Shown here one piece after another: positions 35,127-44,379 of a DNA stretch of 64,000 nucleotides. The notes below the pieces were generated by a model that saw nothing but the letters and a program-made list of their open reading frames with translations, did no database searches and was not told the DNA's origin. Numbering within the stretch: the stretch's first letter is position 1; every line of letters begins with the position of its first letter. Both the position numbers and the translations under genes were made by a program. Source of the DNA: UBA12191 sp964422295 (GTDB lineage Bacteria; Planctomycetota; UBA8108; UBA1146); NCBI GenBank assembly GCA_964422295.1, contig CAYRAM010000013.1, positions 21,465 to 85,464 on the forward strand, read 5' to 3'.

Positions 35127-37916
35127 TTACGCCTTTTTGGCCAAAGCAGACTCCACGCGCGCCGTTTCAATGCGACGACGTGCATTTTCCTGAAGTCTGA
35201 TCAGCGTCGGGCTGGCGACGAAGATCGAAGAGTAGGTACCCACCAAGACCCCGACACAGAGCGCGAAGGCGAAGGAGTGAAGCCCTTCTCCTCCAAAGAT
35301 CAACAAAATCGTCACGACGACGAAGGTCGTCAATGAGGTCAGAATGGTGCGGCTCAGAGTCTGGTTGATGGATTGGTTGACCAATTCGACGTAGTCCGCA
35401 TCACGCCTGGCGTCACGCAGATTCTCCCGGATCCGGTCAAAGATCACGATGGTGTCATTGAGAGAATATCCCACCACCGTGAGCAAAGCCGCCACCACAG
35501 GCAGATTGATCTTCAGCGAAAGCACGTCTCCAAGCAGGAAATCTCCCAGTGCCAGAGCACCCAGGGTGAAACAGATATCGTGAACCAGGGCTGTGATCGC
35601 CGCAGCACCATAACTGAATTCAAATCGGATACTGATGTAAAAGACGATGGCAAGGAAACAGATCATCAGTGCAATGAACGTGTTGCCTTGCATATCCTTG
35701 GCGACCCTGCCGCTGATACTGCTGATTTCCGGGAATGGCTCCGAGAAATTAAGCCCCTCCACATCCTTGAGCGCCAAACTCAATTGGGATTGGAGTGCCA
35801 GCGCAGACGGTTGATCCAACTGCGGAGCGCTGATCAGCTCAAATGAGACGATCCCCGCTTCTGCCCCTGGTCCGCCACTGATCTCTTTGATCGATTCGAC
35901 CGGAAATCCTGTGGTAAGCAATCGATCCTTCACCGAACTGCTGGTCACTCCCACATCCTCTGTCAATCCCGTTCCTTTGATGACATGGACGTTTGCATTG
36001 AAGAGGTAGGTCGTGACACCTTCCTGAAGATTTTCGGTGATGTTGACATCCGTTACGGCATTCGGGGCCAGAATGTTCGCTGCACCGATCAGGGTTTCCA
36101 TCTGATTCTTGAACTGCTCAGTCTGCTTCTCGCCCTCGATCAAGGTGCTGGTGCGAATCGAATATCGGGAAGCTCCCGTTGCATCGATCACCCCGAGAGC
36201 CTGAAGTTGCAGGTCGGAGTAATCCATCGATTGAGGATCTTGCGCAACCCCTGAACTGATGACTTCACGCAGATCTGATTCCTGAATCGGTTGGGAGAGA
36301 TTCACCGACAAGCGGGTTCCACCGGTGAAGTCTATGCCCATGGAGTCGGAACCGCGCCAACCGAGGATCCCGATTCCGCCGAGTATGAAGACGTAGAAGA
36401 GCGCCCTCGCACCTGCTCGAAGATCCATGAAATTGATATTGGACTTGCGGATGATCCGTCCCATGTTGAGGTCTGTGATGATCCCCTTGTTGATCAGGTA
36501 AGAGAGGAGCAAGCGGCTAAAGTAGATCGTAGAGAAGAAGGAAGTCATGATTCCGATGCTGAGAACCACAGCGAAGCCCTTGACCGCACCCGTTCCAAAC
36601 TGGAACAGCACGAATGCAGTGATCAGTGTAGTCAAGTTGGCATCGAAAATTGTCCAGAATGCCTTCTGGAATCCGACCTGGAATGCTGCCGGCAGCGCTT
36701 TGCCGCGATCCCTTTCTTCACGGATCCGTTCGAAGATGAGGATATTGGCGTCCACCGCCATACCGATCGTCAACAGCAACCCTGCCATTCCGGGAAAGGT
36801 CAGGGTGTTTCTGAAGACGATCAACAAGGTGACCACCAACATGAGGTTCAGAATCAGCGAGAGATCCGCAATGATTCCGGCAGCCCGGTAGTAGAGCAGC
36901 ATGAAGATCGCAACCAGCAGCAACCCGAAGATCATCGCCTGGGTTCCGCGATCCACCGATTCCTTGCCGAGAAGCGCACCTACCGTCTGCTGATTAACCA
37001 AAAACGGTTTCGCAGGCAGTGAGCCGGCACGGAGGACCGAGACCACATCATCGACTTGATCGCGGGTAAAGCTTCCACTGATCGTTCCATTCGTTGTGAT
37101 TCGTTCATTAATGCTGGCGATTTGAACCGCGACTCCATCGAGCACGATTGCCATGTCGCGATTGACATTCTCTCCGGTCAAGTCTGCGAAGAGGCTCGCT
37201 CCCTTGCCGCCAAACTCGAACCCAACCGCCGGCTGTCCCGTAGTGTTGGTCGTCGACTCCGAGTTGGTCAGCAGTGATGCGCTGACGATGTTGGGGGGTT
37301 TGTTTTCGACCACCACCGTGCCCGCAGGTAAACCATCTTCTCCTACGGGGCGCTCAACAACGATTTGCCTCGGCGATTCGGGAGCTGTTTGGGAACCCCG
37401 TTCCTCGATACGCAGGCTGTTGAAAGCGATGAGGGCTTGTTCGAAAGCGATCATCTCGGCCTGGATGCGAGCTTTGGCAACGTCCCCCTGATCTGATTCG
37501 GGGGCGATCAAATGAAAGTTCAACTCTCCGGCACGCTCGATCTGGCCCTTCAGTCGCTCCAACTCATCGTTGTCGGATCCTGGCAACTGAATCAACAGTC
37601 GGTTTCGACCCGAGATGGCAACGCTAATCTCTTTGAGGCCGTAATTGTCGAAACGGCGGGAGATCACGTCCTTGATGTCCTGCGCCACCGTGGATCTTTG
37701 CAAAGGATCGATCTGATCTAGAGGAATCTCGTAGAGAAGTTCAGTCCCCCCCTCGAGATCGATGCCCTTCTTGATGTCGCTCTGATAGTCCTGGAGAGAG
37801 TAGAGACATGCTGCGACAAGGAGCGCAATCAGGAAGAATCCGTTGCCTAGGACCCGCTTCGTCAGGCCGAATCCGCTGCCTAAAATCCGCATCAAGACGG
37901 CGAAAAATTGCTTCAT
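35127..37916 (-). CDS. secDF: Fused protein-export subunit SecDF
   Basis: 929 residues holding SecD and SecF in one chain. The SecD half (about 1-520) has the first membrane helix, the large periplasmic P1 region, and DLEGGTELLYEI; the five-helix RND-type block includes GMAVDANILIFERIREE. The SecF half (about 530-929) has GIDFTGGTRLSV and the second block with VVGYSLNDTIVIFDRIREN. SecDF uses the proton gradient to pull exported proteins through SecYEG. A short stretch with eleven or so inserted residues in P1 (the Gln/Ser region near 150) looks loosely conserved. It overlaps the yajC stop (ATGA). Confidence 0.95.
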   Translation of the reverse strand: MKQFFAVLMRILGSGFGLTKRVLGNGFFLIALLVAACLYSLQDYQSDIKKGIDLEGGTELLYEIPLDQIDPLQRSTVAQDIKDVISRRFDNYGLKEISVAISGRNRLLIQLPGSDNDELERLKGQIERAGELNFHLIAPESDQGDVAKARIQAEMIAFEQALIAFNSLRIEERGSQTAPESPRQIVVERPVGEDGLPAGTVVVENKPPNIVSASLLTNSESTTNTTGQPAVGFEFGGKGASLFADLTGENVNRDMAIVLDGVAVQIASINERITTNGTISGSFTRDQVDDVVSVLRAGSLPAKPFLVNQQTVGALLGKESVDRGTQAMIFGLLLVAIFMLLYYRAAGIIADLSLILNLMLVVTLLIVFRNTLTFPGMAGLLLTIGMAVDANILIFERIREERDRGKALPAAFQVGFQKAFWTIFDANLTTLITAFVLFQFGTGAVKGFAVVLSIGIMTSFFSTIYFSRLLLSYLINKGIITDLNMGRIIRKSNINFMDLRAGARALFYVFILGGIGILGWRGSDSMGIDFTGGTRLSVNLSQPIQESDLREVISSGVAQDPQSMDYSDLQLQALGVIDATGASRYSIRTSTLIEGEKQTEQFKNQMETLIGAANILAPNAVTDVNITENLQEGVTTYLFNANVHVIKGTGLTEDVGVTSSSVKDRLLTTGFPVESIKEISGGPGAEAGIVSFELISAPQLDQPSALALQSQLSLALKDVEGLNFSEPFPEISSISGRVAKDMQGNTFIALMICFLAIVFYISIRFEFSYGAAAITALVHDICFTLGALALGDFLLGDVLSLKINLPVVAALLTVVGYSLNDTIVIFDRIRENLRDARRDADYVELVNQSINQTLSRTILTSLTTFVVVTILLIFGGEGLHSFAFALCVGVLVGTYSSIFVASPTLIRLQENARRRIETARVESALAKKA

Positions 37917-38365
37917 TTTGTGGTTTCCTCTTCCTTAATCGTGGAAGGCGTATCTTTCGTTTCCGTGGAACTGGTGACGGAGGCGATGGAAGTCAACGCC
38001 ACCTTCATGCGAACCCCTTTGGATTCGTCGATGATGAGGACGACGTGCCCCTGATCCCTGTCGACCAGGGCTACCTTGCCGATGATTCCACCCAAGGTCC
38101 TGACTTCACTGTGCTTGGAAAGATCCGCGATCAACTGCTCGTGTTTTTGAGTCTCTTTTTTCTGCGGGCGTATGACCATGAAGTACATCACCACCCAAAT
38201 CATCACGATCAGGGGAATGAATTCGATGATCCCCTCCATGAACCCCGGTGTTGAGTCTCCTCCGCCGGCGGCTGTAGCAGCGAATGCCCATAGATCATCC
38301 CCGATGAAACGGAAGATCGGCTGCAGAAACAAATCTGCCCCTGTTGTCGTGGTTGCTGACGCCAA
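37913..38365 (-). CDS. yajC: YajC, SecDF-associated translocase subunit
   Basis: 150 residues from a TTG start at 38365, eight bases after AGGAG. A membrane helix (IIEFIPLIVMIWVVMYFMVIRPQKKE, about 45-66) leads into RPQKKETQKHEQLIADL, then EVRTLGGIIGKVALVDRDQGHVVL, the YajC pattern. YajC belongs to the SecD-SecF-YajC holo-translocon. The N-terminal extension of about 40 residues and the C-terminal Ser/Thr/Glu tail are longer than in E. coli. It is coupled to secDF by ATGA and lies downstream of tgt in the wrong order for the common tgt-yajC-secD arrangement only in that a 155-bp gap intervenes. Confidence 0.92.
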   Translation of the reverse strand: MASATTTTGADLFLQPIFRFIGDDLWAFAATAAGGGDSTPGFMEGIIEFIPLIVMIWVVMYFMVIRPQKKETQKHEQLIADLSKHSEVRTLGGIIGKVALVDRDQGHVVLIIDESKGVRMKVALTSIASVTSSTETKDTPSTIKEEETTK

Positions 38366-38520
38366 AATCGGTGCTCCTGCTCGTGAGGTAAACGCCGTGG
38401 AAAACGGGACTTCGGGATCTCACCGAAGGCCCACGGGGAGGACGGGCAAAACCGGCCGCTAACACCGCAAGGTATGCCCATCAGCCAAGTTGCGAATCTT
38501 AGTCTGCACAGGCCCCAGAT

Positions 38521-39687
38521 TCAACCGGACCGGGAGGATATTGCAGCCAGAAAATCCTCCCTAAAAGCGCCCCAACCCCCACCAAGAATCGCTTCTCGGG
38601 CATTTTCCAAAAACCTGTGAAACACCCTCAAGTTGTGAATCGAGCCGAGGGTATATGCAAGGATCTCCTTGCGCTGGTAGAGGTGATGCAAGATTCCACG
38701 GCTGTAGCGAAGACAGGCGAGACAATCACAACCCTCCTCGATGGGACCGGGATCCTGGCGATGGCGAGAATTTTTCATGTTGAGACTGCCGCCATCGCTG
38801 AGAAACAAACTCGCATTGCGCGCGTTGCGAGTCGGAATCACGCAGTCAAAGATGTCGATCCCGCGATCGATGGCGATGACAAATTCTTCCAATCCCCCGA
38901 CTCCCATCAGATAGCGGGGACGATCGAAGGGGAGCAGGGGAGCGCTCAAGCCGATCGTCGACAGTAAGGCATCCCGCCCCTCCCCCACGCTGACTCCGCC
39001 GACGGCGTAGGCATCAAATGGGATGTCGACAAGCTGCTCAGCGGATTCCCGACGCAGGTCTTCATGGGTTCCGCCCTGCATGATTCCAAATACTGCCATC
39101 GGTTCAAACAGTTCAAGACGCTGACGATGCTCGTGAGCGCGAAGAGCCCAGCGGTGTGTTCGCACCACTGCACGGGCAACCTCATCCTTGGAGACTCCAC
39201 CTGCAGGACATTCATCAAGAATCATGGCGATGGTCGATCCGAGGCGCGCTTGAATATCGAGGACCGATTCGGGAGTCAATAACAATCGATTGCCATCGAC
39301 GTGATTGCGAAACTCGACACCTTGCTCACTGATTCGATTTCTGTGTCCCAATGAAAAAACTTGAAAACCGCCGGAATCGGTCAGAATCGGACCATCCCAT
39401 CCCATCAGCGAGTTCAAACCTCCGAGGGCTCTCACGGTGTCGGCTCCGGGCCGAACCGCCAGATGGTAGGTATTTGACAGCACGATCTGGGTCCCCACTG
39501 CGGTGAGTTGATCGGGGGTGACTCCTTTGACGCTGCCCTGCGTTCCCACAGGCATGAATGCGGGAGTCTGAATCGACCCTCGCGGAGTGGTCAGAAGAGC
39601 CGCACGTGCTTCACCACTGCGTCCCTCCAGTTGAAAATCAAATCCGCTCGTCATCGGATGGCGAGCTTTGACCTCATCGTTCACCAC
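38521..39687 (-). CDS. tgt: Queuine tRNA-ribosyltransferase
   Basis: 388 residues. Motifs: PAFMPVGTQGSVKG, NTYHLAVRPGAD, LTDSGGFQVFSL with the nucleophile region, FGIMQGGTHEDLR, GGVSVGEGRD, YLMGVGGLEE, DIFDCVIPTRNARN and the zinc-site CDCLACLRYSRGILHHLY. It exchanges guanine 34 for the queuine precursor in tRNAs with GUN anticodons. The GTG start at 39687 has GAGG five bases upstream and overlaps the spoIID-like stop by 7 bp; ATG 39654 is an alternative. It precedes yajC-secDF in the common tgt-yajC-sec order. Confidence 0.96.
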   Translation of the reverse strand: MVNDEVKARHPMTSGFDFQLEGRSGEARAALLTTPRGSIQTPAFMPVGTQGSVKGVTPDQLTAVGTQIVLSNTYHLAVRPGADTVRALGGLNSLMGWDGPILTDSGGFQVFSLGHRNRISEQGVEFRNHVDGNRLLLTPESVLDIQARLGSTIAMILDECPAGGVSKDEVARAVVRTHRWALRAHEHRQRLELFEPMAVFGIMQGGTHEDLRRESAEQLVDIPFDAYAVGGVSVGEGRDALLSTIGLSAPLLPFDRPRYLMGVGGLEEFVIAIDRGIDIFDCVIPTRNARNASLFLSDGGSLNMKNSRHRQDPGPIEEGCDCLACLRYSRGILHHLYQRKEILAYTLGSIHNLRVFHRFLENAREAILGGGWGAFREDFLAAISSRSG

Positions 39688-40871
39688 AAAGTCCTCAACT
39701 CACTCCCCCGATAGTAATGACTCAGGATCTCTTCGTGGGTTTTGCCATTGAGGGCATGCCCCTTTGCGCCATTCTGACACATGCCGACACCGTGCCCATA
39801 ACCGCGGCCCTTGAAGAGAAACCCTCCTGCGACGGCGACCACTTCGAACGAGGTGGATCTCATTTTCACCGGCGTCTGAAGACTCGACAAACTCGATCGA
39901 AATTGTCGGGTGCTAATCTCCAGGGACCCCTTGTCGTGGCGAATTTCCAGATACGGGACGAAGCCGGAGTCAGCGACGTCCACCGGCATGACCTTACGAA
40001 TTTTGCCCACAGATATCCCCTTGCGACCGGCCACCCTGGCGACCGCATCCCGTACCACCGATTCGGGAAGTTGCAATTGCCAGCGATAGAACTTGGCACT
40101 GCGACACTCCCCACAGTTCACACTGCTCAAGGCGTGGATCGGAGTCAGGTTGAAGTACGTTTGTCCGGAGCAGGTCACGCCGCCACATGTGGAATGGAAG
40201 AAACTTTCAAAAACTTGACCATCGGTCATCAAGACTTGCCCACGGGTATCGGTCACTGCTTCGAGGACTTCTTCGGGGATTTCACCGCTGCCACCGTAAA
40301 CCTGGCTGCGTGTGTTGGCGTAGACATGACGCCTCTCGCCGGGCCGGATCAGGATGTGATAAAGGGCATAAGTGCGGGCAGCGATCGCCTGGGCCCTCAG
40401 TGCTGCCGGTCCAAAAGTGCTTGCGGAGACTTCCTTGGCGACGACACCAGGAAGATAGAGTTCCATCGGCAATCTCTCGAGAACGGTCCACCCTGTCGAC
40501 TCTTGTGGCCAGCACTCAATCTTTCCGATCAGCGTGCGTCCTTCATTGTAGAGCGCTCCTCGCTCCGCCTGTAATCGAATCGGCTCATCGAAGGAAAGAC
40601 CTGAAACTTTGATGACCCCCTCGCGCGCCTGCAGGATGACCGGCGAAGGCAGCGACCACTGGGAAGAAAAAGTTTGGATCCTGATTTTGCTGCCGCCAGC
40701 GGAAGCAAAGGTTTGATTCCACTGGCCCGAATCGATTTCGATGCCGACCATCGGCCCATCGATTTCTGATTCAGCCAAGAGTGGAGCAGATCCCGGCCAG
40801 GTTGCCGCAATCAGCAGCAAAGCCAGCCAGGGAACACCGGCGATCTCAAATTCGCAAGATTTTCTCCTCAA
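39681..40871 (-). CDS. SpoIID/LytB-domain protein
   Basis: 396 residues. A signal peptide (VPWLALLLIAATWPGSAPLLA) precedes a domain with LPMELYLPGVVAKEVSASTFGPAALRAQAIAARTYAL, TRSQVYGG, VFESFFHSTCGGVT and the C-terminal GRGYGHGVGMCQNGAKGHA. These are SpoIID signatures. SpoIID is a lytic transglycosylase acting on denuded peptidoglycan, and related proteins occur in non-sporulating bacteria. It overlaps ruvB at its start (ATGA) and tgt at its end. A role in envelope remodelling is likely; sporulation cannot be inferred. Confidence 0.9.
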   Translation of the reverse strand: MRRKSCEFEIAGVPWLALLLIAATWPGSAPLLAESEIDGPMVGIEIDSGQWNQTFASAGGSKIRIQTFSSQWSLPSPVILQAREGVIKVSGLSFDEPIRLQAERGALYNEGRTLIGKIECWPQESTGWTVLERLPMELYLPGVVAKEVSASTFGPAALRAQAIAARTYALYHILIRPGERRHVYANTRSQVYGGSGEIPEEVLEAVTDTRGQVLMTDGQVFESFFHSTCGGVTCSGQTYFNLTPIHALSSVNCGECRSAKFYRWQLQLPESVVRDAVARVAGRKGISVGKIRKVMPVDVADSGFVPYLEIRHDKGSLEISTRQFRSSLSSLQTPVKMRSTSFEVVAVAGGFLFKGRGYGHGVGMCQNGAKGHALNGKTHEEILSHYYRGSELRTLW

Positions 40872-41920
40872 GTCGATTCCTCCAGGTCGAGGGATCCTTG
40901 TTTTCGAGGATCCCCTCCGCCACTGCCAAACAACATTTCGGCGGCGGGACCGAGCACTCTCCCACGGGTCGTTTTTTCAAGAAATCCTGCGCGGATCAGA
41001 AATGGCTCGTGGACATCCTCGATGGTGCGTTCCTCTTCCCCCACGGTGACCGCGATGGTTTTGACTCCGACCGGGGTCCCCTGCGATCGCGCCACAACCT
41101 CAAGGATCTTGCGATCGACACTGTCGAGACCGTGGGGATCGACGCCGAGGCGATCGAGGGCCACCTTCGCACCATCGGCATCGATGCAGCGACGTCCCTC
41201 GACGTCGGCAAAATCACGCACCCTGCGAAGATAGCGATTGGCGATCCGGGGAGTCCCCCGGCAACGCTCCGCCAGGACCTTCGCACCCTCTGGATCGAGG
41301 GTCACTCCCAAAATTCTGGCGCTGCGTTCAAGAATGCACTGCAGATCTTCGACGGAATACGGTTCCAATTTCTCGTGGATGCCAAAGCGTGCCCGGAAGG
41401 GTGCGGTGAGATTCCCCTCCCTCGTCGTCGCCGCCACCAAAGTGAAACGGGGCAGATGAATTCTCATCGAGCGGGCATTGGGACCGGAATCGATCAAAAT
41501 GTCGATCTGGAAATCCTCCATCGCTGTGTAGAGGTATTCCTCCACCACACGGCTGATCCTGTGAACTTCATCGATGAAGAGAACGTCTCCCTCTTCCAAC
41601 TCGGTAAGCAGGCCGACCAAGTCCTTCGCCTTGTCGAGAACCGGGCCACTGGTGGCGCGGAAATTGACCCCCATCTGGGCGGCGATCAGGCATGAAAGAG
41701 TCGTCTTCCCCAATCCCGGCATCCCTGAAAAGAGGGCGTGATCGAGGGGCTCTTCCCTCTTCTGGGCCGCCTCCAGGTACACTTTGAGGTTTTCGACGAC
41801 CGAACTCTGCCCCACGAACTCGGAAAGATCGCGCGGTCGAATCTGCTCCTCGGTTGCCGAGGTATCTCCGGGGATGGGAGATGGTTGCGTCTGGCGAGAT
41901 TGTCCCGACCCGGAATCCAT
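40868..41920 (-). CDS. ruvB: Holliday junction branch-migration ATPase RuvB
   Basis: 350 residues. RPRDLSEFVGQ at the N-terminus, Walker A GMPGLGKTT, Walker B DVLFIDEVHR, sensor VAATTREG and the winged-helix DNA-binding end (RRSRGTPRIANR-like at GTPRIANRYLRRVRDFA, GLDSVDRKILEVV, EPFLIRAGFLEKTTRGRVLG) identify RuvB. It drives branch migration with RuvA during recombination. ATG 41920 has AGAGG seven bases upstream. ruvA and ruvC are not nearby. It is the first gene of the ruvB-spoIID-tgt run. Confidence 0.96.
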   Translation of the reverse strand: MDSGSGQSRQTQPSPIPGDTSATEEQIRPRDLSEFVGQSSVVENLKVYLEAAQKREEPLDHALFSGMPGLGKTTLSCLIAAQMGVNFRATSGPVLDKAKDLVGLLTELEEGDVLFIDEVHRISRVVEEYLYTAMEDFQIDILIDSGPNARSMRIHLPRFTLVAATTREGNLTAPFRARFGIHEKLEPYSVEDLQCILERSARILGVTLDPEGAKVLAERCRGTPRIANRYLRRVRDFADVEGRRCIDADGAKVALDRLGVDPHGLDSVDRKILEVVARSQGTPVGVKTIAVTVGEEERTIEDVHEPFLIRAGFLEKTTRGRVLGPAAEMLFGSGGGDPRKQGSLDLEEST

Positions 41921-42163
41921 GGAAGTACCTCTTCCTCTCCGACCTCACTGGTCATGTCGCACCCCAGCATAAACGAAGGGTCCATCCGGGGAAACGATGC
42001 CCGCCACGATACCCACCACGATGTCCGCCACTGCGATCCCAAGATCTGCCGACCAAAGCCTGGGGCGATTCCTTCGTGTATTTGTTGCAACATTGGTTAG
42101 GCTGTCCGCTACCGAAGCGGGTTCGACCAACCGAATCCGGTATCCATCGTGAAGGGGGCAGGG

Positions 42164-43507
42164 ATGTCAGCGGAATCAGGGGAGACTCCTGTACCCGACT
42201 CCTCTGGCGATGGGAAGGCACCGAAGAAGCGCAGCCTCGGCGCGATCTTGCTGACCCTGTTCCTCGACCTCGTCGGTTTTTCCATCATTTTTCCACTGTT
42301 TCCGGCGATTCTCGATTCCTACCGCGGAGATGGGCTTCTTGAGGGGCTGCTCACCTTCCTGCAGTCCCTGTCGCCAGAAATCGGCATCGATGATCCTCGA
42401 TTGGTCACGCTCTTCGGAGGCGTGCTCGGCTCAGTCTATTCCCTTTTGCAATTTCTCCTCAGTCCCTTCTGGGGAAGTCTGTCCGATCGCATCGGGCGCC
42501 GACCGGTGCTGTTGATCACTATCGGGATCAACATCTTTGCGGCGATGCTCTGGGCTTTCAGTGGCACCTTTGCCATCCTGGTCATTTCACGCATTCTCGC
42601 CGGGGTCGCCGGGGGCAACATCGCCACCGCCACCGCTGCCGTCGCCGACGTGACCCCCGGCGAGGAACGCGCCCGCGGCATGGGCCTAGTGGGCGCAGCT
42701 TTCGGCCTCGGTTTTATTCTCGGACCCGCCATCGGCGGATACCTCTCCATCTTCGATCTCTCTTCCCAAGGGGATGTTTGGGGTGATTCGGGGTTGGCCT
42801 TCACCCCGTTTACCGTGGCAGCGCTGGGAGTGGTCGCTCTTCATACCATCAACCTGGTGTGGATCCTTCTGGCACTTCCGGAAACCAGGCCTGCGACCAC
42901 CGAGCCGCGACGATTGAGCTTCCAGATCTCCCTCGGATCCCGGTGGGGAGAAACGGTCCGCCGCACCAATCTGGCCAACCTGATTTATCTGCTCTCCTTC
43001 AGCGGAATGGAATTCACGCTCGCTTTCCTGGTGCGCCAGCGCCTCGACTTCGGCACCACGGAGACGGCAACGATGTTCGTCGTCATCGGTGTTGTGCTCG
43101 CCCTCGTCCAAGGGGGGCTGACCCGACGCCTGAATCAGTCGTGGGGTCCGCAGAAGACCGCCACCCGGGGGATGGTACTGGTCATCTTCGGGCTCTGTGG
43201 AATCGCCCTGACCACTGAAAATTGGCAACTTTGGAGTTCCTTGATTCCCCTCAGTGTCGGAGCGGCGATGGCGATGCCGATGCTCTCCACCATCGTCAGT
43301 TCGGCGGTGAGCGCAGAGGAACAGGGTGCGGCAATGGGCGTCTTCCGCTCGTTGGGGAGCCTTTCGAGAGCGATCGGGCCATTCATCGCTGCCATCCTGT
43401 ATTGGAAGATGGGCCCCTCTACGCCCTACTTTGCCGCAGCAATTCTGTTGATCCTCCCCATCTGGCTCCTTTCAGGGGGGCTTGCCAGAAAAGACCGAAT
43501 TTCCTAA
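42164..43507 (+). CDS. Major facilitator superfamily transporter
   Basis: About 447 residues from ATG 42164, seven bases after AAGGGGG; a GTG at 42149 is in frame. About twelve hydrophobic helices are visible, with the MFS loop motif GSLSDRIGRRPVLL after helix 2 and LGFILGPAIGGYLS in helix 5, a pattern of drug-efflux (TetA-like DHA1) members. The substrate is not predictable. The long polar loop between helices 1 and 2 (about residues 40-75) is unusual. It is divergent from ruvB across about 240 bp in which I see no gene. Confidence 0.88.
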   Translation: MSAESGETPVPDSSGDGKAPKKRSLGAILLTLFLDLVGFSIIFPLFPAILDSYRGDGLLEGLLTFLQSLSPEIGIDDPRLVTLFGGVLGSVYSLLQFLLSPFWGSLSDRIGRRPVLLITIGINIFAAMLWAFSGTFAILVISRILAGVAGGNIATATAAVADVTPGEERARGMGLVGAAFGLGFILGPAIGGYLSIFDLSSQGDVWGDSGLAFTPFTVAALGVVALHTINLVWILLALPETRPATTEPRRLSFQISLGSRWGETVRRTNLANLIYLLSFSGMEFTLAFLVRQRLDFGTTETATMFVVIGVVLALVQGGLTRRLNQSWGPQKTATRGMVLVIFGLCGIALTTENWQLWSSLIPLSVGAAMAMPMLSTIVSSAVSAEEQGAAMGVFRSLGSLSRAIGPFIAAILYWKMGPSTPYFAAAILLILPIWLLSGGLARKDRIS

Positions 43508-43552
43508 CATCACGGGACGCCGCGCGATCCTGGCCCGGGAAGGGGCTCAGAC

Positions 43553-44353
43553 GTGCCAACCAATCACCAACCATTTCCATCGATGGGAAATTCCATCGAG
43601 ATCGCTCACCGTTGCCGACAGTTCGGTTTGTGGACGATTCTCCTCATCATCATCTCACCCATCATCGGTTGTTCCAGTGCCCCTGCACCCAGGGGTGAAA
43701 GCATCGCTCACGATGAATCGATGACCCCTGCAGATTTCGGCGCCATGATGACGGGCAGCTGGTATGTAGAGAATGAAGACCGCAGGGGGATGGCTACCCT
43801 TGGAGGTCTGTTGTCCTACGACATGACGACTAGCCAGATGATCTCCGGTCAGAAGGTCGGAGAGGATCGGGTGAGCGCTGGTCCCCTGTGGATCGCCGGT
43901 CGGACTGAGAGCAGAGCCATCACCACCGAAGGAACCGATGGAAAGAGTAACTGGTTCTTTCCTTTCTGGCGCTATCGGGAGGTGGATGGCAAGAAAACAC
44001 TGTATCCACTGATGGTGATCCCGATTCCTCTCGGATCGGTGGATCCCGTCGAGGAAGTCGCCTCTGATGATGAGTTTGATCCGTGGGCCGGGGTCACTGA
44101 AGAAACGGTGGTGGAAGAATACATCCCCGAGCCGGTGGAAACCCCGGTGCAGGTGACCCGTACAAATTCCCCCCTTTCAGATTCCTCGACACCGATGACG
44201 TATCGGATCCGCAAGGGAGATACCCTGTGGTCCCTGGCGGTTCGCTTCTATGGCGATGGCCAGAGGTACGCAGATCTCATCGCTGCCAATCAAACGACCA
44301 TCATCGACCCCAGCGACATGCGAATCGGCAGTACGATCGTGATTCCACAGTAG
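43553..44353 (+). CDS. LysM-domain lipoprotein
   Basis: 266 residues from GTG 43553, seven bases after GGAAGGGG. A hydrophobic segment ends in the lipobox PIIGC (Cys40), so the signal is long unless translation begins at ATG 43583. The middle is polar with no recognised motif (WFFPFWRYREVDGKK). The C-terminal 50 residues form one LysM module, IRKGDTLWSLAVRFYG through GSTIVIPQ, which should bind peptidoglycan. It lies about 45 bp after the MFS gene and converges with the ArsS-like gene. Confidence 0.78.
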   Translation: MPTNHQPFPSMGNSIEIAHRCRQFGLWTILLIIISPIIGCSSAPAPRGESIAHDESMTPADFGAMMTGSWYVENEDRRGMATLGGLLSYDMTTSQMISGQKVGEDRVSAGPLWIAGRTESRAITTEGTDGKSNWFFPFWRYREVDGKKTLYPLMVIPIPLGSVDPVEEVASDDEFDPWAGVTEETVVEEYIPEPVETPVQVTRTNSPLSDSSTPMTYRIRKGDTLWSLAVRFYGDGQRYADLIAANQTTIIDPSDMRIGSTIVIPQ

Positions 44354-44379
44354 GAGGATCCATCTTTGACACCAGGAGT